Shown here: positions 9,336 to 19,130 of the stretch, one piece after another | Position numbering within the stretch: the first letter of the stretch is position 1 | How the letters are laid out: every line of letters starts with the position of its first letter | Assembly: GCF_002831665.1 (NCBI RefSeq) | Contig: NZ_CP025118.1 | Span: forward strand, 1,364,001 to 1,428,000 | DNA: 64,000 nt | Direction of reading: 5' to 3' | DNA from: Lacinutrix sp. Bg11-31 | GTDB taxonomy: Bacteria > Bacteroidota > Bacteroidia > Flavobacteriales > Flavobacteriaceae | Notes under the pieces: model-generated | The model's input: the letters and a program-made list of their open reading frames with translations, nothing else | Databases searched by the model: none | Told to the model about the DNA's origin: nothing | Program-made: the position numbers and the translations under genes

Positions 9336-9362
9336 AGCTGAATTACAAAATGTAACTCAGCT
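9336..9362 (-). terminator. Hairpin terminator or attenuator after the aldehyde dehydrogenase
   Basis: On the minus strand, 22 bases past the ALDH stop, an 11-of-12-bp stem (AGCTGAGTTACA paired across a 3-base loop) is followed by seven T. This is a good intrinsic terminator shape placed between the ALDH and DUF779 genes. Confidence 0.65.
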
Positions 9363-9383
9363 CTTCCAACTATTTAATTTCTA

Positions 9384-10883
9384 TTAAAAGAAACCTAATT
9401 TATTTTTATCGTATGAGATTAACATGTTTTTAGTTTGACGATAGCAATTAAGCATCATCACATGGTTTTCTCTACCAAATCCAGATTTTTTATAACCTCC
9501 AAATGGTGCATGTGCAGGATATGCATGATAGCAATTTACCCAAACACGACCAGCTTTAATAGCTCTTGGTATTTGATATAGTTGGTGTGCATCTCGTGTC
9601 CAAACACCAGCACCTAATCCATAAAGTGTATCATTAGCTATTTCTAAAGCTTCAGCTTCATCTTTAAACTTAGTAACGCAAACTACTGGTCCAAAAATTT
9701 CTTCTTGGAACACTCTCATTTTATTATGACCTTCAAGTATTGTTGGTTTAATATAAAATCCGTTTGCCAAATTACCTTCTAATGCATTAGCAGAACCTCC
9801 TGCTAGCACTTTTGCACCTTCCTCTTTTCCTATTTCTATGTAGGATTTTATTTTTTCATATTGATCTTTAGAAGCTTGTGCTCCAACCATTGTATTTACA
9901 TCGTATGGATTGTCTTGAATTATAGCATTAGTTCTTTCAACAACACGCTTCATAAATGCATCATAAATATCTTCTTGTACTAAAATTCGAGAAGGTGCAG
10001 TACATACTTCTCCTTGATTAAAAGCGAATAAAACAGCACCTTCAATAGCTTTATCCAAATAAGCATCATCATGATCCATGACAGAATTAAAGAATACGTT
10101 TGGAGATTTACCACCTAATTCCATAGTTACTGGATTTAGATTTTTAGATGCATATTGCATAATTAACTGTCCCGTAGTTGTTTCTCCTGTAAAGGCTACT
10201 TTATCTACTTTTGAACTAGATGCTAGTGGTTTTCCGGCTTCTGGTCCAAAACCATGTACTATATTTATAACGCCTGGAGGAAAAACATCTGCAATTTTTT
10301 CCATTAATAAAGTTGCTGTAGATGGCGTTTGTTCTGCTGGTTTTAAAACCACGCAGTTACCCGTTACTAATGCTGGTGGCAGTTTCCAAGACAACATTAA
10401 CAATGGGAAATTCCATGGAATAATTTGACCAATAACACCTAGTGGTTCTTTAATATTCATGGATAATGTATTCTGATCTAATTCTGATACACTACCTTCT
10501 TCCGAACGAATACAAGCTGCAAAATAACGCCAATGATCAACTGCCAAAGGCAAATCTGCATTTAAAGTCTCACGAATTGGCTTACCATTATCGCAAGTTT
10601 CAACTAGTGCAAACTCTTCTAAATTAGCTTCAATAATATCTGCAACTTTATTTAATAAAGTTGCTCTTTCTGTAGCTGAGGTATTTCCCCAAGCTTCTTT
10701 TGCTGCATTAGCTGCATCTAAAGCCATTTCTACATCTTCTTTTTGAGAACGCGGATATTTTGCAATTAAACTATTATCTATTGGAGATGTATTTTCAAAA
10801 TATTGGCCACCAATAGGTTCGACAAACTTTCCGTTAATAAAATTAGCATATTTCTCTTTAAACTTAGGTTTAGAATAACTCAT
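9384..10883 (-). CDS. NAD-dependent aldehyde dehydrogenase (AldB/ExaC-like)
   Basis: A 499-residue soluble ALDH of full length, oxidising an aldehyde, probably acetaldehyde, to the acid. The cofactor loop IIPWNFPLLMLSWKLPPAL (about residues 153-171), general base E255 (MELGGKSP) and nucleophile C294 (FNQGEVCTAPSR) are all present. The GEVCTAPSR wording is typical of AldB/ExaC-type enzymes. It is divergent from an AraC-type regulator and followed by a DUF779 gene, a common trio. Its product acetate would feed the acyl-CoA ligase in the same region. Confidence 0.92.
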   Translation of the reverse strand: MSYSKPKFKEKYANFINGKFVEPIGGQYFENTSPIDNSLIAKYPRSQKEDVEMALDAANAAKEAWGNTSATERATLLNKVADIIEANLEEFALVETCDNGKPIRETLNADLPLAVDHWRYFAACIRSEEGSVSELDQNTLSMNIKEPLGVIGQIIPWNFPLLMLSWKLPPALVTGNCVVLKPAEQTPSTATLLMEKIADVFPPGVINIVHGFGPEAGKPLASSSKVDKVAFTGETTTGQLIMQYASKNLNPVTMELGGKSPNVFFNSVMDHDDAYLDKAIEGAVLFAFNQGEVCTAPSRILVQEDIYDAFMKRVVERTNAIIQDNPYDVNTMVGAQASKDQYEKIKSYIEIGKEEGAKVLAGGSANALEGNLANGFYIKPTILEGHNKMRVFQEEIFGPVVCVTKFKDEAEALEIANDTLYGLGAGVWTRDAHQLYQIPRAIKAGRVWVNCYHAYPAHAPFGGYKKSGFGRENHVMMLNCYRQTKNMLISYDKNKLGFF

Positions 10884-10906
10884 ATAAATTTTTATTAAAT
10901 TAGTAA

Positions 10907-10967
10907 TTAGATAATTTTTTTATCTAAAAAATATATTATCTTTATTTTTGATAAAGTTATTTTATCA
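10907..10967. promoter_or_regulatory. Two inverted repeats in the ALDH/AraC divergent promoter region
   Basis: The 172-base spacer between the divergent ALDH and AraC genes contains TTAGATA-N7-TATCTAA (10907-10927) and TGATAAA-N5-TTTATCA (10949-10967). Both share a GATA/TATC core. They are plausible operators for the adjacent AraC regulator or for overlapping promoters, though AT-rich palindromes of this size can arise by chance. Confidence 0.4.
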
Positions 10968-11055
10968 TATTCTAATTATCTTGAACGTATTTATCATAGT
11001 TTTGAACATATCTCTTATTTAGGTGTTTATGTATTAAAATTTAGTAATATTGAAT

Positions 11056-11976
11056 ATGAAGTCCATTTTAAATCAACATAGAAATAATAGAAAACTGACC
11101 ACTTTAGTGGAAAACAGAACGACTTATAATGCTGATTATGCAGAACTTAATATTTATGAAACTCATGCCTTTGCTGAACAAGTATCGTTAACGTTTAACT
11201 TTCCTGTAATTGCAAGCATGCTTACTGGCAAAAAAGTGATGCACCTTGATGGCTTTGAAGCTTTTGATTTTTTTCCAGGTGAATCTGTTGTGATGCCATC
11301 TAATAAAGAAATGATAATTGATTTCCCGATTGCAACTAAAGATAGTCCAACACAATGCTTAGCATTAGGTATAGACGCTTTTAAAATTGATGAGGTTGTT
11401 GAAAAATTTAATCAACAAGTAGCCATTGAAAACGAGAATAACGATTGGAATTTAGATGAAACTACTTCACATTTAATAAATAACACTGATATTAATCACT
11501 TAATTGAACGTTTAACCTACACCTTTACTAATAACAATAAGTCGAAGGATGTCTTGTTGGATTTAATGATACAAGAATTAATTATAAGACTGCTACAAAC
11601 CAAAGCCAAGTCTTTAATTATTAATGATCCTAACCAAGTCTTTAACGATACCAGAATTGGAACCGTTATTAAGTATATTAAAGACAACTTAACTAATAAA
11701 GACATTAGTGTAGATTTGTTAGCTAAGAAAGCTTACATGAGCACGTCTCACTTCCATAAACAATTTAAAAACACATTAGGCATCTCTCCTATTGATTATA
11801 TAAATTCTGAAAAGATTAAATTTTCTAAAAAACTGATAAAAGAATCAAAAGATTTTAGAATGTCGGAAATTGCCTTTAAATCTGGATTTAATAACACAAG
11901 TTATTTTAACAGACAATTTAAAAAAATGGAATTAATGACGCCTCAACAATTTAAGACCTCTATTAATAGGGCTTAA
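11056..11976 (+). CDS. AraC-family transcriptional regulator
   Basis: A 306-residue regulator. The N-terminal half (residues 20-150) matches the AraC_N sensing domain of the aldehyde-dehydrogenase-linked group. Residues about 205-300 form the double helix-turn-helix (DLLAKKAYMSTSHFHKQFK and SEIAFKSGFNNTSYFNRQFKK). It is transcribed away from the ALDH gene and probably controls it. The ATG at 11056 is chosen over an in-frame TTG six bases upstream. Its stop overlaps the convergent AGCS symporter gene by 4 bases. Confidence 0.9.
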   Translation: MKSILNQHRNNRKLTTLVENRTTYNADYAELNIYETHAFAEQVSLTFNFPVIASMLTGKKVMHLDGFEAFDFFPGESVVMPSNKEMIIDFPIATKDSPTQCLALGIDAFKIDEVVEKFNQQVAIENENNDWNLDETTSHLINNTDINHLIERLTYTFTNNNKSKDVLLDLMIQELIIRLLQTKAKSLIINDPNQVFNDTRIGTVIKYIKDNLTNKDISVDLLAKKAYMSTSHFHKQFKNTLGISPIDYINSEKIKFSKKLIKESKDFRMSEIAFKSGFNNTSYFNRQFKKMELMTPQQFKTSINRA

Positions 11977-13346
11977 ACATTTTTCATTCGTTTAAAATAA
12001 GCTTTCGCCTCTTTTACTACTCTTGGAGCTAAAATCAAGGTAGCTGTCATAGTAGGTATTGCCATTAATGCAAATACACCATCAATTAAATTAATCATTA
12101 AGGCTAACGATGTTGTTGCTCCTAAAATGATACTTAAAATATAGAAATAGTTGTAATAGTGTTTGTTTTTTTCTCCAATTAAAAACGACAAACATTTTCC
12201 GCCATAATAGGCATAAGAAAATAATGAAGACACACTAAATATAATAATACAAAGCAGTAATAAGTATCTACCATAAACTGGCATTGCAGCTCCAAAAGCA
12301 TTTGCTGTAAGGCTTACTCCATTAGCTTCTGTTGTTTGCCAAACGCCTGTTACTAAAATTGCTAAAGCTGTTAACGTACAAACTATTAGAGTATCTATAG
12401 CAGGACCTAACATTGCTACTAAACCTTCGCGAATTGGCTCGTTTGTTTTTGCAGCTCCATGTGCTAAAGGTGCTGTACCAATACCAGCTTCGTTAGAAAA
12501 AGCTCCTCGTCGTACTCCCAAAATTATTAATCCTCCTAATAAACCTCCCAAAAAAGCATCTCCTTTATAATTTTCGGCAGCAAAAGCATCAGTGAAAATA
12601 AGTTTAAAATAGGTTGGCACAACTTCCGCATTAGCGAACAAAATTATCATTATCAATACAAAATACAGCAATACCATACTTGGTACTAATTTAGAGGCTA
12701 CTTTACTTATTCTATTTAAACCTCCTAAAATTACTACAGATGTAATACTTACTAAAACAAGACCTATAATTAAGTTTGAAGTAAAGTTTACTGCAATTCC
12801 ATTTGGTTTTAAAACAATGTCGTTAATGGCTTGCGTTAATTGATTGACGTTAAAAACAGGCAATGCTCCTATTAAACCACAAAGACTAAAAAATACAGCT
12901 AATGGTTTCCAATGCTTACCTAAGCCTTCCATTATAAAATACATTGGACCACCTTGTGTGTTACCTTCGCTATCTTTACCACGATACATAATTGCTAAAC
13001 TCGACGTAAAAAATTTTGTAGACATACCAATAATTGCACTAATCCACATCCAAAAAACAGCTCCTGGTCCACCAATTGAAATAGCAACAGCAACACCAGC
13101 AATATTTCCCATACCAATGGTTGATGATAATGCTGTTGTTAAGGCTTGAAAGTGTGTAATTTCTCCTTCGTCTTCCTTGTTATCATATTTACCACGAAGC
13201 ACTTGTATTGCATGCCCTAAATATCGAAATGGTAAAAATCGAGATAATACAAGAAGATAAAAACCACCTCCAATTAATAATATTAATAATGGAAGACCCC
13301 AAACAAATGAGGCGAAATCTGCAATAAATTGATCTAATTCTTTCAA
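11973..13346 (-). CDS. Sodium:alanine/glycine symporter (AGCS family)
   Basis: A 457-residue inner-membrane carrier with about 10-11 helices. The AGCS signatures ALSSTIGMGNIAGVAVAISIGGPGAVFWMW (about residues 71-101) and RRGAFSNEAGIGTAPLAHGAA (about 279-300) are clear. It imports alanine or glycine with sodium. The start appears to be TTG at 13346, since no in-frame ATG lies nearby. It is convergent with the AraC gene (4-base overlap) and shows no obvious functional tie to it. Confidence 0.92.
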   Translation of the reverse strand: MKELDQFIADFASFVWGLPLLILLIGGGFYLLVLSRFLPFRYLGHAIQVLRGKYDNKEDEGEITHFQALTTALSSTIGMGNIAGVAVAISIGGPGAVFWMWISAIIGMSTKFFTSSLAIMYRGKDSEGNTQGGPMYFIMEGLGKHWKPLAVFFSLCGLIGALPVFNVNQLTQAINDIVLKPNGIAVNFTSNLIIGLVLVSITSVVILGGLNRISKVASKLVPSMVLLYFVLIMIILFANAEVVPTYFKLIFTDAFAAENYKGDAFLGGLLGGLIILGVRRGAFSNEAGIGTAPLAHGAAKTNEPIREGLVAMLGPAIDTLIVCTLTALAILVTGVWQTTEANGVSLTANAFGAAMPVYGRYLLLLCIIIFSVSSLFSYAYYGGKCLSFLIGEKNKHYYNYFYILSIILGATTSLALMINLIDGVFALMAIPTMTATLILAPRVVKEAKAYFKRMKNV

Positions 13347-13521
13347 TGGCTTCTCTTTTTTTTATAAATGTATTGAAATAATATGAAAGAATTAATTTGC
13401 TAGTAACAATTAAACAACATCAAAAACTATAATAAACTAATAACAAGCAAACTACACAAGCACTCTTGTTCATTGTTTTTTTTTATATTTACGTAAAATT
13501 TATTTTCTAAAATTCTAAATT

Positions 13522-15846
13522 ATGATTAAAAAAACTACTTTAAACGTGAACTCCATACTGCTTTGTATTGTGTTTGTAATGTGTGCGTTTTCTACTGAAG
13601 CCCAAGAACGTACTTGTGGTATGGTAGAATACATGCAAGAACAAATGAAAAACCCTGAATATGCTAAACAGTTTAAAATTACTCAAGCAAAATTTAAAAA
13701 GCAATTAGAAAAAAACCTAATCGGTAACTACAATAGAAGAGTGGACCCAATTATTATTCCCGTTGCAGTTCATTACCCTGAAGCTCAAGAGTCTGACAGA
13801 GCTTGTTTAGAAGCTTTAGCTCAAAACCAAATAGATATATTAAACGAAGACTTTACTGGTACAAATCCTGATATCGCTGGATGGACAGCTGCTGCTCCTT
13901 ATTATCCAAATACAAATACAGGTGCTGCAAATTTTCTGTTTTGTATTGCAACAACAAATCACCCAATAGGTTTAGATTCTGATATGGTTGAAGGAGGTCC
14001 AGCTGTTACCATTGGTTATAACTTTGGTAATGGTAACGAAACCGATTCTAACTGGTCTGGTTATATGAATTTTTTAGTTAAAGATATTGGTGGAGGTCTT
14101 TTAGGCTTCTCTCCTTATCCAGGAAGTATTGCTAATGGTGATTCTGTAACTATGAATTTAGGCGCTTTTGGTTCTGGTGCTGGATGTCCAAATTCTGGTA
14201 TTGTTCCTGGTGCTCCTTACGATTTAGGAAGAACTGTAACTCATGAACTTGGTCATTTTTACAACTTAGATCATGTTTTTGGATCTTGTTCTACAGATGA
14301 TGGTATAGCAGACACTCCTAATCAAGGCAACTCAAATGGTGGCTGTCCAGCATTAAATAGTGAGCCAGCTTGTGATCCTACAGAGCAAGAATTATTTCAA
14401 AGTTATATGGATTACACAAACGATGCTTGTATGTTTATGTTTAGTGCAGGACAAACAACAGTAGCAGAAGCTTACGTTATGTCTATTCAATCTACGTTTA
14501 AACCAAATGTAGTACAATGTTCTGCCGCTCCAGATTTTGATTTAACTACAACAAATTCTGAAGAAAATATTTGTAATCCTACAAACACAGCAGCATATAC
14601 TATTAATTATGTCGCTACAGGTGGAAATACAGATGCTACAACATTTACAGCAACAAATCTACCACCTGGAGCAACTGCTTCTTTTAGCCCTACATCTTTA
14701 AGTGCAGATGGATCAACACAACTTACTTTAAGTAATTTAAGCACTCTTGCTTCTGGAAACTATACTATTACAGTTACAGGAACAGGAATTACAACAAACT
14801 CTATTTCTGTAGACTTAAATGTAGATGGAGCTATACCAACTACTCCATCCTTAGTAAGTCCTGCAAATAGTGCAACAGACACACCAATTACCTTAAACTT
14901 AGACTGGAGCCCAATTACAGGTGCAACAAGTTATACTGTTGAAATGGCTACTAATACAGCTTTTACAGCTAACTACACATCTAATGTTGTTACTAATAAT
15001 AGTTTTAATACTCCCGAATTAACATCTGCTACTCAATACTTTTGGAGAGTAAAATCTATAAATAGTTGTGGTGAGTCTTCTTATTCAGCAACAAGAAACT
15101 TTACAACTGCATCAATTGCATGTGTAACTTATAATTCTACAGAAAACAACATTAATATCCCAAGTACTGGAAATACAGCACACGTAATTACATCTACAAT
15201 TAATATTACAAGTGATACAACAATAACAGACTTAAATTCTACTATAAACATCACTCATGTTTGGGCAGGTGATATGGAATTAATGTTAACATCACCAAAT
15301 GGAACATCTGTTATTATGCTAGTTAATAGTAAATGTGATGATGGAACAGATGATATTGCGGTAACTTATAACGACCAAGCTACTGGACCTGTTATTTGTA
15401 GTAGTACCGCTCCTTCTGTTGGAGGAATCATTCAACCTGAAAACCCTTTATCTGTTTTTAATGGAGAAAGTACTTTTGGAGATTGGATACTTACTGCTAC
15501 AGATGGATATCCTTCTGCAGATGGTGGAACATTTTTAAACTATTCTATCGAAATTTGCGGAACAACTTCTTTAAGTGTTGATGAGTTTAGTTTAGCCAGC
15601 TCTTTATCTTTATGGCCAAACCCATCTCAAGGAGAAATAAACGTTTCTTTTAACACTCAAAATAATGATGCTGTTAATGTTAACCTTTACGATTTAAGAG
15701 GTCGTTTAATAAACAAACAATCTTTTAAAAACACGTCTGGTGTATTTAACAAAGCAATACAATTAGGCGACTTAGAAAGTTCTGTTTATATTTTAAGCAT
15801 TGAAAATGCTGGGCAAATAATTAATAAACGTATAATAATTGAATAA
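13522..15846 (+). CDS. Secreted M43-like metalloprotease with T9SS C-terminal tail
   Basis: A 774-residue secreted protein with signal peptide 1-28. The protease domain (about 75-340) has the zinc site HELGHFYNLDH (H241, E242, H245, H251) of the pappalysin M43 family. A beta-sandwich region (about 345-435), a fibronectin type III-like domain (about 440-530) and a proprotein-convertase P domain (about 540-685) follow. A Por-secretion tail (LWPNPSQGEINVSF to the end) directs it through the type IX system to the surface or medium. It stands alone between convergent neighbours and has a strong terminator after it. Confidence 0.88.
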   Translation: MIKKTTLNVNSILLCIVFVMCAFSTEAQERTCGMVEYMQEQMKNPEYAKQFKITQAKFKKQLEKNLIGNYNRRVDPIIIPVAVHYPEAQESDRACLEALAQNQIDILNEDFTGTNPDIAGWTAAAPYYPNTNTGAANFLFCIATTNHPIGLDSDMVEGGPAVTIGYNFGNGNETDSNWSGYMNFLVKDIGGGLLGFSPYPGSIANGDSVTMNLGAFGSGAGCPNSGIVPGAPYDLGRTVTHELGHFYNLDHVFGSCSTDDGIADTPNQGNSNGGCPALNSEPACDPTEQELFQSYMDYTNDACMFMFSAGQTTVAEAYVMSIQSTFKPNVVQCSAAPDFDLTTTNSEENICNPTNTAAYTINYVATGGNTDATTFTATNLPPGATASFSPTSLSADGSTQLTLSNLSTLASGNYTITVTGTGITTNSISVDLNVDGAIPTTPSLVSPANSATDTPITLNLDWSPITGATSYTVEMATNTAFTANYTSNVVTNNSFNTPELTSATQYFWRVKSINSCGESSYSATRNFTTASIACVTYNSTENNINIPSTGNTAHVITSTINITSDTTITDLNSTINITHVWAGDMELMLTSPNGTSVIMLVNSKCDDGTDDIAVTYNDQATGPVICSSTAPSVGGIIQPENPLSVFNGESTFGDWILTATDGYPSADGGTFLNYSIEICGTTSLSVDEFSLASSLSLWPNPSQGEINVSFNTQNNDAVNVNLYDLRGRLINKQSFKNTSGVFNKAIQLGDLESSVYILSIENAGQIINKRIIIE

Positions 15847-15875
15847 ATATTTTATTTAATCTTTAACTAAAAAAA

Positions 15876-15906
15876 AGACCTCACAGTTATAAAAACTGTG
15901 AGGTCT
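15876..15906. terminator. Strong bidirectional terminator
   Basis: A perfect 13-bp stem (AGACCTCACAGTT and complement) with a 5-base loop, flanked by an A-run on the left and a T-run on the right, between the convergent protease and purC genes. It should end transcription from both sides. Confidence 0.9.
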
Positions 15907-15926
15907 AATTTTTTTTGTAAAAAATA

Positions 15927-16880
15927 TTATTGCGCTAAATAAGCTTCTACATTTTTACTAATACGTTCTTGAATATTAGAAACATCTGCTTTTACAAATG
16001 GTTCTCCCATGATATTCTCATATAATTCAATATATCTTTCTGAAACAGTTTCAATATATTCATCGGTCATTTCAGGAACTGTTTGTCCTTCTAAGCCTTG
16101 AAAATCGTTAGCAATTAACCATTGTCTTACAAACTCTTTAGAGAGTTGTTTTTGTTCTTCGTTTTTATCTTGACGTTCTTGGTAACCTTCTTTATAGAAA
16201 TAACGTGAAGAATCTGGTGTATGGATTTCGTCTATTAATACTATTTTTCCGTCTTTTGTTTTCCCAAATTCGTACTTTGTATCTACAAGAATTAAACCTC
16301 TAGAGGCTGCTATTTCTGTTCCGCGTTGAAAGAGTTTTCGTGTATAGTCTTCTAAAACAATATAATCCTCTTCGCTAACAATAGCTTTACTAATAATATC
16401 TTCACGCGAGATATCTTCATCGTGATCTCCCATTTCTGCTTTTGTAGCAGGCGTAATAAAAGGCGAAGGAAACTTATCGTTTTCTTTTAAACCTTCTGGC
16501 ATTGCAACACCACAAAGCATGCGTTTTCCTGCTTTATATTCTCTTGCTGCATGTCCAGACATATAACCACGAATGACCATTTCTACTTTAAAAGGTTCAC
16601 ACAAATGCCCAACTGCTACGTTAGGATCTGGTGTTGCTGTTAACCAATTAGGTACTAAATCTTCGGTAGCTTTCATCATACTTGTTGCTATCTGGTTTAG
16701 TATTTGCCCTTTAAACGGGATGCCTTTTGGCATGACAACATCGAAAGCACTAAGCCTATCTGTTGCTACCATTACCAACTCTTTATCGTTGATATTATAT
16801 ACCGCTCTTACTTTTCCTTTGTAAAGATTTTTTTGATTTGGAAAATTAAAGTTAGTGTCTGTAATTGTGTTATTAGCCAC
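15927..16880 (-). CDS. purC: Phosphoribosylaminoimidazole-succinocarboxamide synthase
   Basis: SAICAR synthetase of 317 residues, joining CAIR and aspartate with ATP in de novo purine synthesis. The N-terminal [11 protein letters not shown], the substrate loop [20 protein letters not shown] and the later [30 protein letters not shown] are diagnostic. It is longer than E. coli PurC, like the eukaryote-type/Bacteroidota form. The start is GTG at 16880: an in-frame TAG lies upstream and no ATG precedes the conserved core. It stands 258 bases downstream of phoH. Confidence 0.96.
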   Translation of the reverse strand: MANNTITDTNFNFPNQKNLYKGKVRAVYNINDKELVMVATDRLSAFDVVMPKGIPFKGQILNQIATSMMKATEDLVPNWLTATPDPNVAVGHLCEPFKVEMVIRGYMSGHAAREYKAGKRMLCGVAMPEGLKENDKFPSPFITPATKAEMGDHDEDISREDIISKAIVSEEDYIVLEDYTRKLFQRGTEIAASRGLILVDTKYEFGKTKDGKIVLIDEIHTPDSSRYFYKEGYQERQDKNEEQKQLSKEFVRQWLIANDFQGLEGQTVPEMTDEYIETVSERYIELYENIMGEPFVKADVSNIQERISKNVEAYLAQ

Positions 16881-17058
16881 GAATTGAATAGTTTTAGTTG
16901 TGTGTGTGTCCTAAAAATTTAGGAGTTACAAAAATATTGATAAATTTTAAATTTTATATCATAACAAGTAGAGAAAGGGTGTTCTTGTTCCTTTCTTTTT
17001 TAACAGATTGTTATACCTCTCAAAAAAGTGGTTTGCAATGACGTAAGTTTTTATGTAT

Positions 17059-17128
17059 AGCCCTGATTGTAACGGCATCCTTTTTTATTTTTCTTAAAAA
17101 AGATATAGTGGAAAGCAGGTTCCTGGCT
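17059..17128. ncRNA. Conserved-looking intergenic hairpin element, copy A
   Basis: In the purC-phoH spacer, outer pairs (AGCC 17059-17062 with GGCT 17125-17128; CCTG with CAGG inside) enclose an inner hairpin ATC-C-TTTTTT / AAAAAA-GAT with a bulged C. The same layout, including the bulged C and the flanking ATTG-AACGG and AGTGGAAAGC blocks, appears at 25505-25585. I have seen similar elements between genes of flavobacteria and it may belong to a known RNA motif such as Flavo-1, but I cannot confirm this here. Strand is not determined. Confidence 0.5.
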
Positions 17129-17138
17129 CCAGAAAAGA

Positions 17139-18095
17139 CTATGCATCTATATTCTCAATGTTTCTGTAGGCAGCAATTACAGCTTTAACTAGTTTATGGC
17201 GCACTACATCTTTATCGTCTAGAAAAACCATACCAATACCGTCTATATCTTTTAAAACCAATAAGGCTTCTTTAAGACCGGAAACGGTACGTCTTGGTAA
17301 ATCTATTTGTCCTGGATCTCCTGTTAATAGGAACTTTGCGTTTTTTCCCATACGTGTTAAAAACATTTTCATTTGTGCATGAGTGGTGTTTTGTCCTTCG
17401 TCTAAAATTACAAACGCGTTGTCTAACGTACGACCACGCATAAAGGCTAAAGGTGCTATTTGTATGGTTCCGTTTTCTATGTATTGTGCTAGTTTTTCGG
17501 GAGCAATCATGTCTCGAAGTGCATCGTATAAAGGCTGCATGTATGGATCTAATTTTTCTTTTAAATCGCCTGGAAGGAAACCTAAGTTTTCTCCTGCTTC
17601 TACTGCTGGACGCGTTAAAATAATACGTTTTACCTCTTTGTTTTTTAATGCTTTTACTGCTAATGCAACTCCTGTATATGTTTTTCCTGTTCCTGCTGGA
17701 CCTATAGCAAAAACCATATCATTTTTATTCATTAGCTCTACCAATTTGCGTTGGTTTGCTGTTTGTGCTTTTATTAGTTTTCCATTAACGCCGTGCACTA
17801 TTGTTTCTCCGCTTTTTGCAGTGGTATTATAATCGTCGCTAGTTTTACTTGTTAGTACACGCTCGATTGCGTTTTCGTCTAATTTTTTATGTTTGATAAA
17901 ATGCTTTATTAGCATTTTTAGTTTTCTATTAAACTCGTCTAAAAGCTCCTCTTCTCCAAAAGCCTTTATTTGATTGCCTCTGGCAACAATTTTTAAATTG
18001 GAAAAGTGCTTTTTTATTAGCTTAATATTTTCATTTCCTGGTCCAAAAAATTCTTTTGGAGTGATTTCTTCAAGTTGAATTATTATTTCGTTCAA
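17139..18095 (-). CDS. phoH: PhoH-like ATPase
   Basis: A 318-residue cytosolic P-loop ATPase of the PhoH family, thought to act in RNA metabolism. An N-terminal KH-like segment (about residues 10-70) precedes the ATPase domain, with Walker A GPAGTGKT (132-139) and Walker B VILDEGQN (229-236). TRPAVEAGENLGFLPGDLKEK is the family signature. The reading frame starts with TTG at 18095, with no nearby in-frame ATG. Divergent from the SAM hydrolase gene. Confidence 0.94.
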   Translation of the reverse strand: MNEIIIQLEEITPKEFFGPGNENIKLIKKHFSNLKIVARGNQIKAFGEEELLDEFNRKLKMLIKHFIKHKKLDENAIERVLTSKTSDDYNTTAKSGETIVHGVNGKLIKAQTANQRKLVELMNKNDMVFAIGPAGTGKTYTGVALAVKALKNKEVKRIILTRPAVEAGENLGFLPGDLKEKLDPYMQPLYDALRDMIAPEKLAQYIENGTIQIAPLAFMRGRTLDNAFVILDEGQNTTHAQMKMFLTRMGKNAKFLLTGDPGQIDLPRRTVSGLKEALLVLKDIDGIGMVFLDDKDVVRHKLVKAVIAAYRNIENIDA

Positions 18096-18217
18096 AAGCG
18101 TATCGTTTTAATTAAGAATTTATAATCTATTTTCTTAGTTTTGTTCTGTGTTATAAACTTAATGAAGTTAGAGCACTTATATTCGCTAAAATCAAAATAA
18201 ATATCAACAATTACTAA

Positions 18218-19054
18218 ATGGCAATTATCACTTTAACAACAGACTTTGGTGAGAAAGATCACTTTGCTGGTGCGATAAAAGGCGCTATTTACAGCGAAAT
18301 GCCAGAAGTAAGAATTGTTGATATCTCTCATTCTGTTTCTCCTTTTAATATTCCTGAAGCTGCCTATATTATTCAAAATGCTTACAGTAGTTTTCCTGAT
18401 GGCACAATACATATTATTGGCCTAGATTCTGAAATTAATCAAGAAAACAAACATATTGCTATAGAGTTAGATGGACACTTTTTTGTATGCGCTAATAATG
18501 GAATTATGAGTATGATTTGTGCAGAAATCTCACCTAAACAAATTGTAGAAATTAATATTCACGATAAAATTGAAACGAGTTTTCCTGTGCTAGACGTTTT
18601 TGTGAAAGTGGCTTGCCATATTGCTCGTGGTGGAACTTTAGGTGTCATAGGTAAAAGTATTAAAACTATTAAGCCTATTAGAAATCTTGAGCCCTATGTT
18701 AACGATGAAAAAACACAGATTATAGGCAGCATTATTTATATTGATAACTATGGTAATGTGGTAACAAATATAAAAAAGGCATTTTTTGAGAACATACAAA
18801 AAGGACGTGCTTTCGAAGTCTCTGCAAGAAGCCATAAGTTTAAGAAAATACATGCTAAGTATAGCGATATTGTAAATTTTGATACGCCTGAAGAGAACCG
18901 AAACGATGAAGGTCGTGGTTTGGTGGTTTTTAACTCGTCTAACTATTTAGAGATTGCTATTTATAAAGGTAATACTGGAAGTATTGGTGGTGCTAGTTCT
19001 TTAATGGGATTAAAACTTAGAGATACCGTTAGTATTAATTTCTTAAAAAATTAA
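18218..19054 (+). CDS. S-adenosylmethionine hydrolase (adenosine-forming), DUF62 family
   Basis: A 278-residue soluble enzyme of the fluorinase/chlorinase-like DUF62 fold. It is expected to use hydroxide to split SAM into adenosine and methionine. The opening ITLTTDFGEKDHFAGAIKG, VDISHSVSPFNIPEAAYII and, in the C-terminal domain, IGSIIYIDNYGNVVTNI are typical. It is followed at 76 bases by a small monooxygenase gene on the same strand, with a 7-bp tandem repeat between them. Confidence 0.9.
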   Translation: MAIITLTTDFGEKDHFAGAIKGAIYSEMPEVRIVDISHSVSPFNIPEAAYIIQNAYSSFPDGTIHIIGLDSEINQENKHIAIELDGHFFVCANNGIMSMICAEISPKQIVEINIHDKIETSFPVLDVFVKVACHIARGGTLGVIGKSIKTIKPIRNLEPYVNDEKTQIIGSIIYIDNYGNVVTNIKKAFFENIQKGRAFEVSARSHKFKKIHAKYSDIVNFDTPEENRNDEGRGLVVFNSSNYLEIAIYKGNTGSIGGASSLMGLKLRDTVSINFLKN

Positions 19055-19090
19055 TTGCAGTTAACAATAAACAATTGCTAACTCAAACCG

Positions 19091-19125
19091 ATAACTGATA
19101 ACTGATAACTGATAACTGATAACTG
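19091..19125 (+). repeat. Five copies of a 7-bp tandem repeat just before a start codon
   Basis: ATAACTG is repeated five times without error (19091-19125) and is followed by ATAAA and the ATG at 19131. A seven-base unit at this place would alter leader length, not the reading frame, if copies were lost or gained. Confidence 0.95.
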
Positions 19126-19130
19126 ATAAA

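Noticed and set aside
19091..19125. CRISPR-like array
   Set aside because: The unit is seven bases with no spacers; it is a simple tandem repeat.
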